Part shown: positions 43,207-51,783 of the stretch, piece by piece
How positions within the stretch are numbered: position 1 is the stretch's first letter
Layout: each line of letters starts with the position of its first letter
NCBI GenBank assembly: GCA_045578465.1
Contig: JAZNKJ010000029.1
Location: forward strand, 42,576-106,575
DNA length: 64,000 nt
Direction of reading: 5' to 3'
Source: SIG454 sp045578465
GTDB taxonomy: Bacteria; Bacillota; Clostridia; Monoglobales; Monoglobaceae
Made by a program: the position numbers and the translations under genes
The notes under the pieces: generated by a model
The model's input: the letters and a program-made list of their open reading frames with translations, nothing else
The model's database searches: none
What the model was told of the DNA's origin: nothing

Positions 43207-44103
43207 TTATTCAGCAAAAGGAATCCCTGCAGCTCTCATATCTCTTTCAAAGTTTGCTCTTGTTTCGGCATCAAATACAGGGAATGGGAATTTAGCATTT
43301 CCGCCCTCATAACCAAGCATCTGAACACCGACTTTAACGCCTGGAATTACACCATACTTAATCAAAACATCGATAACTCTGTTTACATTAAACTGATGCT
43401 CTTGAGCCTTTGCAATATCTCCAGCCTTAAACGCTTTATAAAGACGGATAAATTCAGGAAGCATACAGTTGTATGTTGCACCAACACCAGCGTCTGCACC
43501 AGATGTAAGACCTAAAAGAAGTGTTTCGTCTGGTCCATTGATAATATTCATCTCGCCGTGTGTCATATCTTTAAGCTTTATCATGCTATAGTAATCACTG
43601 CTACTCCATTTTACGCCTGTAATATTATCAATTTCAAAGATTTTAGCAATTAAATCAGGGCTCATATTAGCCTGAGCTGCAGGATGATAATAAATAATTA
43701 CAGGGATGTTTACGCTTCCTGCAAGCTTTTTGTAGTAATTAAAGATTTCTTCATCGCTGTATCCAAAATAGAAAGGTGGAACTGCAGCGAGTGCATCTGC
43801 ACCTGTCTTTTCAGCGTGCTTTGCAAGTTCAACAGCTTCGAGGAAGTTGATTGAAGCGATATGGCAGATAATAGGCTTTCTGCCTGCAACATGCTTAACT
43901 GCTGTTTCGCACATAATTTCTCTTTCTTCTCTTCCCATCAAAACACCTTCGCCTGTTGCACCGAGAACATAGAAACCGTCAGCGCCTTGGCCTAACTGCC
44001 AGTCGATTATATCTTTTGCAGCCTGCACATTAATTGTCTTGTTGTCTTCATTAAATGGCGTAATAATCGCCGGCATAATTCCTTCAAATTTAATGTTTTT
44101 CAT
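43207..44103 (-). CDS. DHDPS/N-acetylneuraminate lyase family aldolase
   Basis: Class I aldolase of 298 residues. The Schiff-base lysine is Lys165 (in ITGVKWSSSD), the catalytic tyrosine is Tyr138 (IIYYHPAA) and the carboxylate-binding loop is GATGEG (48-53). Lys165 has the same number as in NanA, and the region is closer to the sialate lyase branch than to DapA. The family also cleaves 2-keto-3-deoxy sugar acids to pyruvate plus an aldehyde. No nanE or nanK is nearby, so sialic acid catabolism is not strongly supported. Preceded by a strong hairpin. Confidence 0.85.
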   Translation of the reverse strand: MKNIKFEGIMPAIITPFNEDNKTINVQAAKDIIDWQLGQGADGFYVLGATGEGVLMGREEREIMCETAVKHVAGRKPIICHIASINFLEAVELAKHAEKTGADALAAVPPFYFGYSDEEIFNYYKKLAGSVNIPVIIYYHPAAQANMSPDLIAKIFEIDNITGVKWSSSDYYSMIKLKDMTHGEMNIINGPDETLLLGLTSGADAGVGATYNCMLPEFIRLYKAFKAGDIAKAQEHQFNVNRVIDVLIKYGVIPGVKVGVQMLGYEGGNAKFPFPVFDAETRANFERDMRAAGIPFAE

Positions 44104-44125
44104 TCTTTTATGCTCCTTTTCGTAG

Positions 44126-44159
44126 ATAAAGGGGTATTCCCAAAGGAATACCCCTTTAT
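44126..44159 (-). other. Intercistronic hairpin after the solute-binding protein gene
   Basis: Perfect 15-bp stem (44126-44140 with 44145-44159) with a CAAA loop. The tail has only short T runs, so it is probably a partial terminator or 3' stabiliser that keeps the binding-protein message more abundant than the enzymes downstream. Confidence 0.7.
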
Positions 44160-44169
44160 AATTTTATTC

Positions 44170-45720
44170 CTATTTCTGGTTTTCTAAATATGTGTCGTAT
44201 GTTTCCTGGCTAATCTTTATTAAATCGTCAAGACCCATCTTCTTTAAGTCTTTCTTATACTGATCCCAATCCTTATCGATGTCAGATTTACCAACAATCC
44301 AAGCACCTTTCTTCTCTGCAACAAATCTGAAGAGGTCAGCAGTGAGCTGAGAAACTGTTGTAGAATCCTCGATGCCGTAGTAAGGACGAGGCCAGATTTC
44401 ATCATCAATGTAATCCTTATAAATTTCCCAGTTTGTTAAATAACCCTTCTGAACTTCAGTCATTTCTATCTTTTCGTCAAGCCATTCTTCCTTGCTAAGA
44501 CCAGGGAAAGAAATAAGAGTATTGTTGTTTATCATAACCTGCTGGCTCTGGCCTTCTTCAGGTTCGTTAAACTTCAACATACCATCTTCTTCATACATTG
44601 TTCTTCCTATCATACCGTTCTTGAGCTGCATAGAAAGTTCAAAGTCATAGAAATTATCAACCCATCTCATAACAGCAGCAGGATCTTCACACTTAGCTGT
44701 TATTTCGAACATATTTGTATTAGCCATTGTTATTCCAAGTGGATGGAGATGTAACTGTGGTTTAATCTTACCATCTACAGAAAGTGGAGCAATAGCAATG
44801 TATTCGTCTGCATTTGCACAAATGTTAGCATCGTTCCAGAAGAACCCAACCTTAGAAGTCTGGTTAGCAACCTTTGCATTGAAGCTTGCCTGGTTCTGTG
44901 TCATACACTCCATATCAAGAAGGCCTTCTTTGTAAAGCTTGTTATAGAACTTCATAAGTTCCTTCCACTCGTCCATAACAGGAGCGAACTTAACCTTGCC
45001 ATCTACGATTGCAAGATACTGGTCCCATGTGCCGTGTTTTGCAGAAACACCCCAAGCAGAAAGGAGAACTTCCGGATAGGAGTAACCTGCATTATTATAC
45101 CAAGTCATTGGGATTTCATCAGCCTGACCATTGCCGTTAGGATCCTTTGTCTTAAATGCCTTTAATACTTCATAAAGGTCATCAAGTGTCTTAGGAACTT
45201 CTAAATCTAATTTATCAAGCCAAGCTTTGTTGATGTAGAAAGCACTTTCATATGCACCAGCTGGGAAATCTTCAACTGCTGGTAATGAATAGATATGACC
45301 ATCGGATAATGTTGCAATACCTTTTGCTGTTGGATACTCTTCAAACATCTTATAAATGTTTGGAGTATCTTTCTTGTTGATATACTCATCAAGAGGGATT
45401 AAGATACCTGCATCTGCATATTTAACAACTTCAACTGCACTGAGCTTATTACCAAAGATAACATCAGGGTAATTACCGCTTGCAAGCTGGAGCTTTAACT
45501 GTTCAGTAGTTGTACCTAACCATTCAATGTTAAGTTCTGTGAAGCTTGCTGCGTAGTCGAGAAGTTCCTGACCAACTTCCTTAAAACCACGGAAGTTAGG
45601 ATCTGCGCCAACACAAGAAATTGTTTCTGTTGTTACTTCAGGCTTACAACCAGCGAAACAAGAAACAAGTGTCATAACTGCAAGCATAAGTGTTACAATT
45701 TTGATTAAACTTTTTTTCAT
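44170..45720 (-). CDS. ABC transporter solute-binding lipoprotein (LplA-type)
   Basis: Membrane-anchored binding protein of 516 residues for oligosaccharide uptake. Signal peptide ends in a lipobox FAGC (Cys25). The mature part is a family 1 extracellular binding protein of the large LplA/YtcQ type (for example VIFGNKLSAVEVVKYADAG and DPNGNGQADEIPMTW). It follows its two permease genes. No ATPase gene is in the island, so a shared MsmX-type ATPase is expected elsewhere. Confidence 0.93.
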   Translation of the reverse strand: MKKSLIKIVTLMLAVMTLVSCFAGCKPEVTTETISCVGADPNFRGFKEVGQELLDYAASFTELNIEWLGTTTEQLKLQLASGNYPDVIFGNKLSAVEVVKYADAGILIPLDEYINKKDTPNIYKMFEEYPTAKGIATLSDGHIYSLPAVEDFPAGAYESAFYINKAWLDKLDLEVPKTLDDLYEVLKAFKTKDPNGNGQADEIPMTWYNNAGYSYPEVLLSAWGVSAKHGTWDQYLAIVDGKVKFAPVMDEWKELMKFYNKLYKEGLLDMECMTQNQASFNAKVANQTSKVGFFWNDANICANADEYIAIAPLSVDGKIKPQLHLHPLGITMANTNMFEITAKCEDPAAVMRWVDNFYDFELSMQLKNGMIGRTMYEEDGMLKFNEPEEGQSQQVMINNNTLISFPGLSKEEWLDEKIEMTEVQKGYLTNWEIYKDYIDDEIWPRPYYGIEDSTTVSQLTADLFRFVAEKKGAWIVGKSDIDKDWDQYKKDLKKMGLDDLIKISQETYDTYLENQK

Positions 45721-45758
45721 TTTACTTTCTCCTCTTATATATAAATTTTAATTTTTCA

Positions 45759-46646
45759 CTAGCCTTTTACAGAGCCAACCATTACACCTTTTACAAAGTA
45801 TTTCTGGATGAAAGGATATAACAAGAATACAGGGATTGAGGAAATAATAACCACTGAGTATCTTGTAAGCTGTTCTGCTTTTTGTGTTTCCATCGCAATA
45901 AGCGAACTTGCACCAACTTCACTTGAATTTGCTTTAAGCTGATCTGTTATATTTTTAAGAACGAGCTGAAGCGGGAATTTATCAGAATCCTGGATGTAGT
46001 AAAGTGCTGCCATATAGTTATTCCAGTGATTAAGTGCGTGATAGAGCACCATAACCGCAATAATTGCCTTTGAAAGCGGAAGCACAATCTTGAAGAAGAA
46101 TGTAAAATATGAACCGCCGTCAACCTTTATAGATTCGAACAACTCTTCAGAAACATTTGACTGGAAGAATGAACGACAGATAATCATATTATAAACATTA
46201 AGTCCAGGTAAGATAAGAGCCCAGAATGTATTAAGAGTTCCTAAGGAAGAGTGAAGCAAATATGAAGGAATCAAACCTCCACTGAAATACATAGTAAATA
46301 CGAAGAAACCATTTAAAATTCTTCTTCCCGGAAGTTCTTTTCTTGATAATGCAAATGCTGTGAATAAACACATAAGCATATTTAACAATGTTCCTAAAAT
46401 TGTGATTATTACACTATTTATGAAACCATTTATAAGTCTTGTATCTTCCAAAATCTTAGCATAACCAAGGAAAGTTACACCTTTCGGTAAAAGCATCGTT
46501 TCACCTGCAGCAACCGCATTAGGGTCACTGATTGAAGCAATAAGAATAAAATATATTGGGTAAACGACAATTGCTGTAATCAAAATAAGAAAAATACTGT
46601 TAAAAAATCCAAATACTTTATCTGAATCCAATTTTTTAGTAAACAA
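45759..46646 (-). CDS. ABC sugar transporter permease (LplC/YtcP-type)
   Basis: A 295-residue permease with about six membrane helices and the EAA-loop region (ESIKVDGGSYFTFFFKIVLP). The start is TTG at 46646 with a GGAGGTGG SD. Partner of the permease upstream (15 bases away). Confidence 0.92.
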   Translation of the reverse strand: MFTKKLDSDKVFGFFNSIFLILITAIVVYPIYFILIASISDPNAVAAGETMLLPKGVTFLGYAKILEDTRLINGFINSVIITILGTLLNMLMCLFTAFALSRKELPGRRILNGFFVFTMYFSGGLIPSYLLHSSLGTLNTFWALILPGLNVYNMIICRSFFQSNVSEELFESIKVDGGSYFTFFFKIVLPLSKAIIAVMVLYHALNHWNNYMAALYYIQDSDKFPLQLVLKNITDQLKANSSEVGASSLIAMETQKAEQLTRYSVVIISSIPVFLLYPFIQKYFVKGVMVGSVKG

Positions 46647-46661
46647 TGTTATCCCACCTCC

Positions 46662-47618
46662 TTATAGAATTGAATTGTCTGTCAGTTTGCTGGAAATACC
46701 ATTGATTAACAACAACAAAACAACATTTGCGACATTATTAAATAATGAAATAGCTGTTGAGAAAGCAAAGTCATTATTTATAAGACCTGTCTTATACGAA
46801 TATGTACCAATAACTTCGGAGGCGTCAAGGTTCAGGTCGGTCTGAATAAGAAGCATCTTATCCGCACCAACTGTAAATAAGTGACCGCAACCTAAGATGA
46901 GAAGAATAACAATTGTATCTTTAAGAGCAGGAAGCTCTATGCTCCATATAATTCTCATTCTGCTTGCGCCGTCAATCTTAGCCGCTTCAAGCTGTTCCTG
47001 GTCAACAGAAGATAAAGCAGATAAATACATAACTGCACTATATCCAAGACCTGCCCACTGACCTGTAATAACATATATAGGAAGAACATATTTACCATCA
47101 CCAAAGAACAGTATAGGTTCTCCTGTAATTCTCTCTACAATTATATTGATAATACCTGTCTTTGGCGCACATAAAACAACTGCCATAGTCATTACGATAA
47201 CAATTGAGAATAAGTAAGGAATGTATGTAACATTCTGGATAAATTTCTTTCTTCTTATATGCTGAACCTGATTTAAAGATAAAGCAAAGATAAGAGGCAA
47301 TGGAAACAACAAAACCTGTGAAACCAAAGAAATTTTAAGGGTGTTCCATATAATTCTCCAGCTATCAGGTGCCGAGAAAAACCTCTTGAAATGGTCAAAG
47401 CCTATCCAAGGAGACTGAGACATAGGTAATCCCGGAATGAATTTCTTAAATGCAATCTGAATGCCGTATATCGGATAATAGTGGAAAATAAGAAGAGCCA
47501 CAACACCCGGCAATAAAAATACATACAATTGCCAACATTTTAAGATTCTTTGAAGCAACGATTCTTTCTTAATTGAAAGGATTGCTACATCGCCATTATT
47601 ATGATTTTGCAAGTTCAT
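46662..47618 (-). CDS. ABC sugar transporter permease (LplB-type)
   Basis: A 318-residue permease with about six membrane helices and the EAA loop EAAKIDGASRMRIIWSIELP. N-terminal cytoplasmic stretch about 30 residues long, as in LplB. The first ATG is used, although the SD (GAGAGG) is close to it. A sigma-A promoter and a pair of direct repeats lie just upstream, so the transporter can be transcribed apart from the GRE genes. Confidence 0.92.
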   Translation of the reverse strand: MNLQNHNNGDVAILSIKKESLLQRILKCWQLYVFLLPGVVALLIFHYYPIYGIQIAFKKFIPGLPMSQSPWIGFDHFKRFFSAPDSWRIIWNTLKISLVSQVLLFPLPLIFALSLNQVQHIRRKKFIQNVTYIPYLFSIVIVMTMAVVLCAPKTGIINIIVERITGEPILFFGDGKYVLPIYVITGQWAGLGYSAVMYLSALSSVDQEQLEAAKIDGASRMRIIWSIELPALKDTIVILLILGCGHLFTVGADKMLLIQTDLNLDASEVIGTYSYKTGLINNDFAFSTAISLFNNVANVVLLLLINGISSKLTDNSIL

Positions 47619-47656
47619 CTTCCTCTCGTATGATTTTATTATAATGTACTACTCTA

Positions 47657-47685
47657 ATGATAACAAAATATAACAAAAAAATCAA
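47657..47685 (-). promoter_or_regulatory. Promoter of the ABC transporter genes
   Basis: Minus-strand -35 TTGATT (47685-47680), 17-base spacer, -10 TATCAT (47662-47657), about 40 bases upstream of the LplB-type gene. Confidence 0.65.
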
Positions 47686-47692
47686 GCATAAA

Positions 47693-47721
47693 TAGGACAA
47701 ATTTTTTTAATTTTTAGGACA
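47693..47721. promoter_or_regulatory. Candidate operator: TAGGACA direct repeats
   Basis: TAGGACA occurs at 47693-47699 and 47715-47721, 22 bases apart, ending just upstream of the -35 of the transporter promoter. That spacing and position fit an AraC/YesN-type activator site. No such regulator is encoded in this island. Confidence 0.45.
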
Positions 47722-47744
47722 TCTTTTGTTATCGAGCCGTTTTT

Positions 47745-49238
47745 TTATTCTATATAATAAATTTTTGCATCTTTATCGCCCATATCACCGCATATTATTT
47801 CTTCAGCATCGGGGTAGAATCCAAGGATTGCAGGCTCTTTTTCTTTGTTTGCGCCAAACTGGCCAAGGGTCATACCATACTTTTGAATATATGTGTTATT
47901 ATACATTCTTGGAAGACTTGTTTCTTCCTGAGCAACAATATGGAAAAGTCTATACGCGCTTCTGTCAAAAATATTGTCGTGAATAGAGAAATTTCTTGCT
48001 GTGTTAGTATAGCTCCAGCCTTTAATGTGAGCAGGAGTATGAGTATTATGTCTCTGCTGCCCCCAGCCGCAACCTGCAAAACGCATAATATTTCCGCAAA
48101 TTTCGCAATTTTCAATATAGCTTTCTGTATCTCCCTCAGTTTGATTTAAGAAGTATTCTACAGAATATACGCTGGTTTCAATAACATTATTGCTATATTT
48201 GATATCTTTGAGTTCATATTTTTTGCCGTTTGTTGTAATCTGATGAGTTACAGCCGCATCATACTGCTGATAGAAATAACAGTTATCAACTACATAATCG
48301 TTACAAGCGCCATAACATTCAACTGCATTACCATAGCGAGTTACAGTTCCTCTTTTTCCCTGCGGATAGTTAGGGTCTGTTCCGAAATAATGCTGAATAG
48401 TTCCGCCAATCCAACCAATTTCACAGTTTGTTACATGAATCTTATTTCCGCCTGTAACACCAAAGTTTGCATACTTAATACAAATATTATCAATAGTAAT
48501 ACTGTTTCTTTTACCTGTTGGGAAAATAGTTTTTCTTGCAACAGCTTCGATTGTATCAAAAACTTCAGCCGGATTTCCTTTATCGCAACGAAGATAAAGG
48601 TCTCCCTTGGTTTCGTTGTCAATAACAGGAACTAAAAAGCTTTCGCCCTTAGATTCGCCGTCAGACCATTTTTCACGGACATCACAGAATAAATCAAGGT
48701 CCTCTGTCATTTCGTCAGCCATTATAAATGGTTTTGTTTCATCCTCACGGCATACAAACATATCATTTCTGTAAGAAGGTATCAACTTACGACAATGAGC
48801 CTCTCCTTCATTAAAAACGAGAGTTCCGCAATCAACAATTTTTTCGTTTAATTTCCAGATGTTATGCTCTTTATCATATAAAGACCACAAAGCAGGGTCG
48901 TCAAGGCTTCTGTCCCAGCCATAAAACTTTGGTTTTTCACCTTCGCCATATGCAAAATATGTAACACCTGACTGTGTTTCAATTCCGCCTCTGAAAATGT
49001 CGCCTCTTTTAAAGCAAACACCATCACCAGGATTGAGCTCAGCAGTTGAAACTTTTCCAAGACTCTTCCAAGGTGTCTGCGGAGACTTTCCGTCATTGTC
49101 ATCATTTCCGCTTGTGCTTACATAGTAAACTGTGCCTGAAACTTTAATATTATCTTTCGTATTGCGGATTTCATTTATCCTGTTTTGAGCAATTTCATCA
49201 AATTTTGCCAAAACTTCTCTTGTTGCTTTTTCCATCAT
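47745..49238 (-). CDS. Right-handed beta-helix protein (possible polysaccharide lyase or hydrolase)
   Basis: A 497-residue protein without a signal peptide. The region 35-75 (YYVSTSGNDDNDGKSPQTPW) is the usual N-terminus of pectate-lyase-like beta-helix proteins, and residues about 230-450 contain helix rungs with Asn/Val ladders (for example NSITIDNICIKYANFGVTGG). I do not recognise catalytic residues or a CAZy family. It lies in the GRE and transporter island, so it may cleave imported oligosaccharides; cytosolic beta-helix enzymes of this type are uncommon. Confidence 0.72.
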   Translation of the reverse strand: MMEKATREVLAKFDEIAQNRINEIRNTKDNIKVSGTVYYVSTSGNDDNDGKSPQTPWKSLGKVSTAELNPGDGVCFKRGDIFRGGIETQSGVTYFAYGEGEKPKFYGWDRSLDDPALWSLYDKEHNIWKLNEKIVDCGTLVFNEGEAHCRKLIPSYRNDMFVCREDETKPFIMADEMTEDLDLFCDVREKWSDGESKGESFLVPVIDNETKGDLYLRCDKGNPAEVFDTIEAVARKTIFPTGKRNSITIDNICIKYANFGVTGGNKIHVTNCEIGWIGGTIQHYFGTDPNYPQGKRGTVTRYGNAVECYGACNDYVVDNCYFYQQYDAAVTHQITTNGKKYELKDIKYSNNVIETSVYSVEYFLNQTEGDTESYIENCEICGNIMRFAGCGWGQQRHNTHTPAHIKGWSYTNTARNFSIHDNIFDRSAYRLFHIVAQEETSLPRMYNNTYIQKYGMTLGQFGANKEKEPAILGFYPDAEEIICGDMGDKDAKIYYIE

Positions 49239-49269
49239 AAAAATACCCTCTTTGTTTTATTATATTTGT

Positions 49270-50202
49270 CTACACTTTCTCCCATTCACTCGGGTTTATA
49301 ACTCTTGGATCCATAACTTCAAAAAGACCACGAATTTCTTCCATTTCTTCATCACTGAAACGAACAGTGTTTTCAAAAAGTTCAACATTTTGTTCAACCT
49401 GTTCTACTTTTTCACTGCCTAAAACCAAGCTATGAATTCCCTTAAGAGAAAGAACAAAAGACATTGCAAGTTCAGCAGGAGTCAATTTGTATTTTTCGCA
49501 AAGTCCGTGGAATTTCTTAAGAGGCTCAACACAATAATCCATATGAGCAGGAAGATTTTCAGGGTCGCGGAAAATAATGCCCTGTAAATAAACGCTTCGG
49601 ACAAAAACCATCATTCCTGATTTTTCAAGTTCTGAGAGTCCGCCATTTGTAATCTGGGTCCAGTCAAAAATATTCATAGGAATCTGGGTTGCATCAAAGC
49701 CTGACTCTGCAAGAACTTTCCAGTCGTGATAAGAATACACAGAAGCACCCGCATATTTAATCAAGCCTTCATCCTTTAAATCCTGGAAAACCTTCATCAT
49801 GTTTTCAGGGTCATTGGTGTAATCATCAAAGCGATGGAGCATCAAAACATCAATTGTTTCTACTCCTAATTTTCTCCTTGATTCCTCTACCTTTGCGAAA
49901 ACATCTGCCTTTAAAGCATCATAAGATGAATGGTCAAGGTCCATCATTTTCGTAACGATAATAGGTTTCTTTTCTGTTGGAACAGTTTTAAGCCACTGTC
50001 CGATTATTTCTTCCGATTCTCCGTATCCGCTTGCTGTATCGAGAATATTTATTCCTTTTTCAAGGGCACAATTGAGAATTCTAAATGCCTCTTCTCTGTC
50101 GGGCTGGCCTCCGGCGTTGTTTATACCGTAAGCGCATCCCAATTGAACAGTCCCAAGCTGTAGCCTAGAAAACTCAAGACCTTTAACTGATACTTTTTCC
50201 AT
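49270..50202 (-). CDS. Aldo/keto reductase
   Basis: NAD(P)H-dependent oxidoreductase of 310 residues. Catalytic tetrad: Asp and Tyr in ILDTASGYGES, Lys in IIVTKMMDLD, His in VLMLHRFDD. C-terminal cofactor-binding SLKGIHSLVLGSEKVEQ. It follows the SDR gene in the GRE operon and probably interconverts a sugar or sugar-derived aldehyde and its alcohol. Confidence 0.9.
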   Translation of the reverse strand: MEKVSVKGLEFSRLQLGTVQLGCAYGINNAGGQPDREEAFRILNCALEKGINILDTASGYGESEEIIGQWLKTVPTEKKPIIVTKMMDLDHSSYDALKADVFAKVEESRRKLGVETIDVLMLHRFDDYTNDPENMMKVFQDLKDEGLIKYAGASVYSYHDWKVLAESGFDATQIPMNIFDWTQITNGGLSELEKSGMMVFVRSVYLQGIIFRDPENLPAHMDYCVEPLKKFHGLCEKYKLTPAELAMSFVLSLKGIHSLVLGSEKVEQVEQNVELFENTVRFSDEEMEEIRGLFEVMDPRVINPSEWEKV

Positions 50203-50228
50203 AGTAAAATCTCCTTAAAAGCTATATC

Positions 50229-51014
50229 TTACCAAGCTGTCCAACCGCCGTCAACTGTGATGTTAGAGCCTGTCATAAATGAAGATGCATCAGATGCAAG
50301 AAGGAGCACAGCCCCTGACATTTCATAGCTCTGTCCAAATCTTTCAAGCATAGTTTTTCCTGCAAGTTTTGCATTAAATTCCATATCATTCTGGTTTGCA
50401 GGGTTCGGGAATGGGCCCGGTGTTACACAGTTAACACGGATGCCGTATTGAGCAAGTGCACCTGCTGAATAGCGTGTAAGCTGAGCAACGCCTGCTTTAC
50501 CTGCACCATAGTTCGGTGGCTGTTTCTGTGGGTTATCCCCGTATATACGGAGGTCAGGGGAAACAACGCCATACATTGAGCAGTAGTTGATAATAGAACC
50601 GCCTGTTTCCTTCATATATTTAACAACTTCACGAGTGCAACGGAATACAGAGTTAAGAGACCCGTCTATTCCTATTCCCCAAGTTTCATCATCCATAAAT
50701 TCAAGCTGACTTGCTTCTCCGTAGCCTGCGCCATATGTTGCGCAGTTTACCAAAACATCTATTCTTCCAAATTTTTCATACACAGTTTTAAAGCAGTTTG
50801 CAATAGACTCAGTTGAAGAAATATCGCAATCTACCTCTAAATCGCATACCGGTTTTTCTTCCCCTTCCCAACGAGCTGCCATAGGGATGCCGGCAATTAC
50901 TACTGTTGCACCGAAATCCTTTAACGCTTTAACATTCTCTGCGCCTAAGTAACCTGCTCCGCCTGTAACTATGGCAACTTTTCCTGTTAAGTCAAATAAC
51001 TTTTTGTAATCCAT
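50229..51014 (-). CDS. SDR-family oxidoreductase
   Basis: Classical short-chain dehydrogenase of 261 residues. Cofactor site TGGAGYLG (variant of TGxxxGxG), NCATYG in place of NNAG, catalytic Ser in NYCSMYG and YGAGKAGV (Tyr-x3-Lys). The C-terminus GSNITVDGGWTAW is typical of sugar or polyol dehydrogenases of this class. It sits directly after the GRE activase gene, two bases apart. Confidence 0.9.
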   Translation of the reverse strand: MDYKKLFDLTGKVAIVTGGAGYLGAENVKALKDFGATVVIAGIPMAARWEGEEKPVCDLEVDCDISSTESIANCFKTVYEKFGRIDVLVNCATYGAGYGEASQLEFMDDETWGIGIDGSLNSVFRCTREVVKYMKETGGSIINYCSMYGVVSPDLRIYGDNPQKQPPNYGAGKAGVAQLTRYSAGALAQYGIRVNCVTPGPFPNPANQNDMEFNAKLAGKTMLERFGQSYEMSGAVLLLASDASSFMTGSNITVDGGWTAW

Positions 51015-51015
51015 T

Positions 51016-51783
51016 TTACATATCTCCTTTGAATAAATTAAAATCTAACCCAACCATAGGATATTTAGCCCCTGCCATTTTATTGAAAGGAAGCTTTTCC
51101 CAGGGTGAATTTTTTATTATTTTTTGTATTTTTTTTAAATTTTCTTCCGTGTCAGTAATATTTGGAATAAGCGGTGTTCTTATAACATATTCCTTACCGC
51201 TATTCATCAAATATTCAAGATTTTTAAGTATAATATCGTTATATACGCCTGTATATTTCTTATGCTCTTCTCTGTCTGCAATCTTTATGTCCATCATAAC
51301 AAAGTCGCATAGGTCGATAACTTTCTTAAAAGTATCTTCGCTGGCATAACCGCTGGTTTGGATTGCCTTGTGCATTCTCACTTTTTCAAAAAGCTCACAG
51401 ACAAAATCCGCCTGCATAAGAGGTTCTCCCCCTGAAACAGTTACTCCACCGCCGTTTTTTATGTAAAAATCCGCATTTTGCATCAGCTTTTTAGCAAGCT
51501 TTTCCGCCGTATATTCAACACCCGAAATACTTATAAGCCCATTGGGGCAGGCGTAAACACATCGGTCAAAAGGCTTGCATTCTTCGTGGTCGCACTTTTC
51601 AAGACATCTTCCGCAATGCCCGCAAAGAGTATGTTTTATCATAAGCTGAGGCTCCGGGCTTAACCCCTCTGGATTATGACACCAAAGGCACCGAAGAGGA
51701 CAACCTTTTAAGAAAACAGTCACTCTCGGGCCGGGGCCATCGTGGAGCGAAAACTCCTTTATATCAAAAACTATACCTGTCAT
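51016..51783 (-). CDS. Glycyl-radical enzyme activase (radical SAM)
   Basis: Uses S-adenosylmethionine to install the glycyl radical on its partner enzyme. The 255 residues have the CxxxCxxC radical SAM cluster (Cys28, 32, 35 in KGCPLRCLWCHNPEG), an auxiliary double [4Fe-4S] insertion (Cys54, 57, 60, 64 and Cys69, 75, 79) and the SAM-binding GGGVTVSGGEPLMQ. The auxiliary clusters mark activases of dehydratase- and decarboxylase-type GREs rather than short PflA. Overlaps the GRE stop (ATGA). Confidence 0.95.
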   Translation of the reverse strand: MTGIVFDIKEFSLHDGPGPRVTVFLKGCPLRCLWCHNPEGLSPEPQLMIKHTLCGHCGRCLEKCDHEECKPFDRCVYACPNGLISISGVEYTAEKLAKKLMQNADFYIKNGGGVTVSGGEPLMQADFVCELFEKVRMHKAIQTSGYASEDTFKKVIDLCDFVMMDIKIADREEHKKYTGVYNDIILKNLEYLMNSGKEYVIRTPLIPNITDTEENLKKIQKIIKNSPWEKLPFNKMAGAKYPMVGLDFNLFKGDM

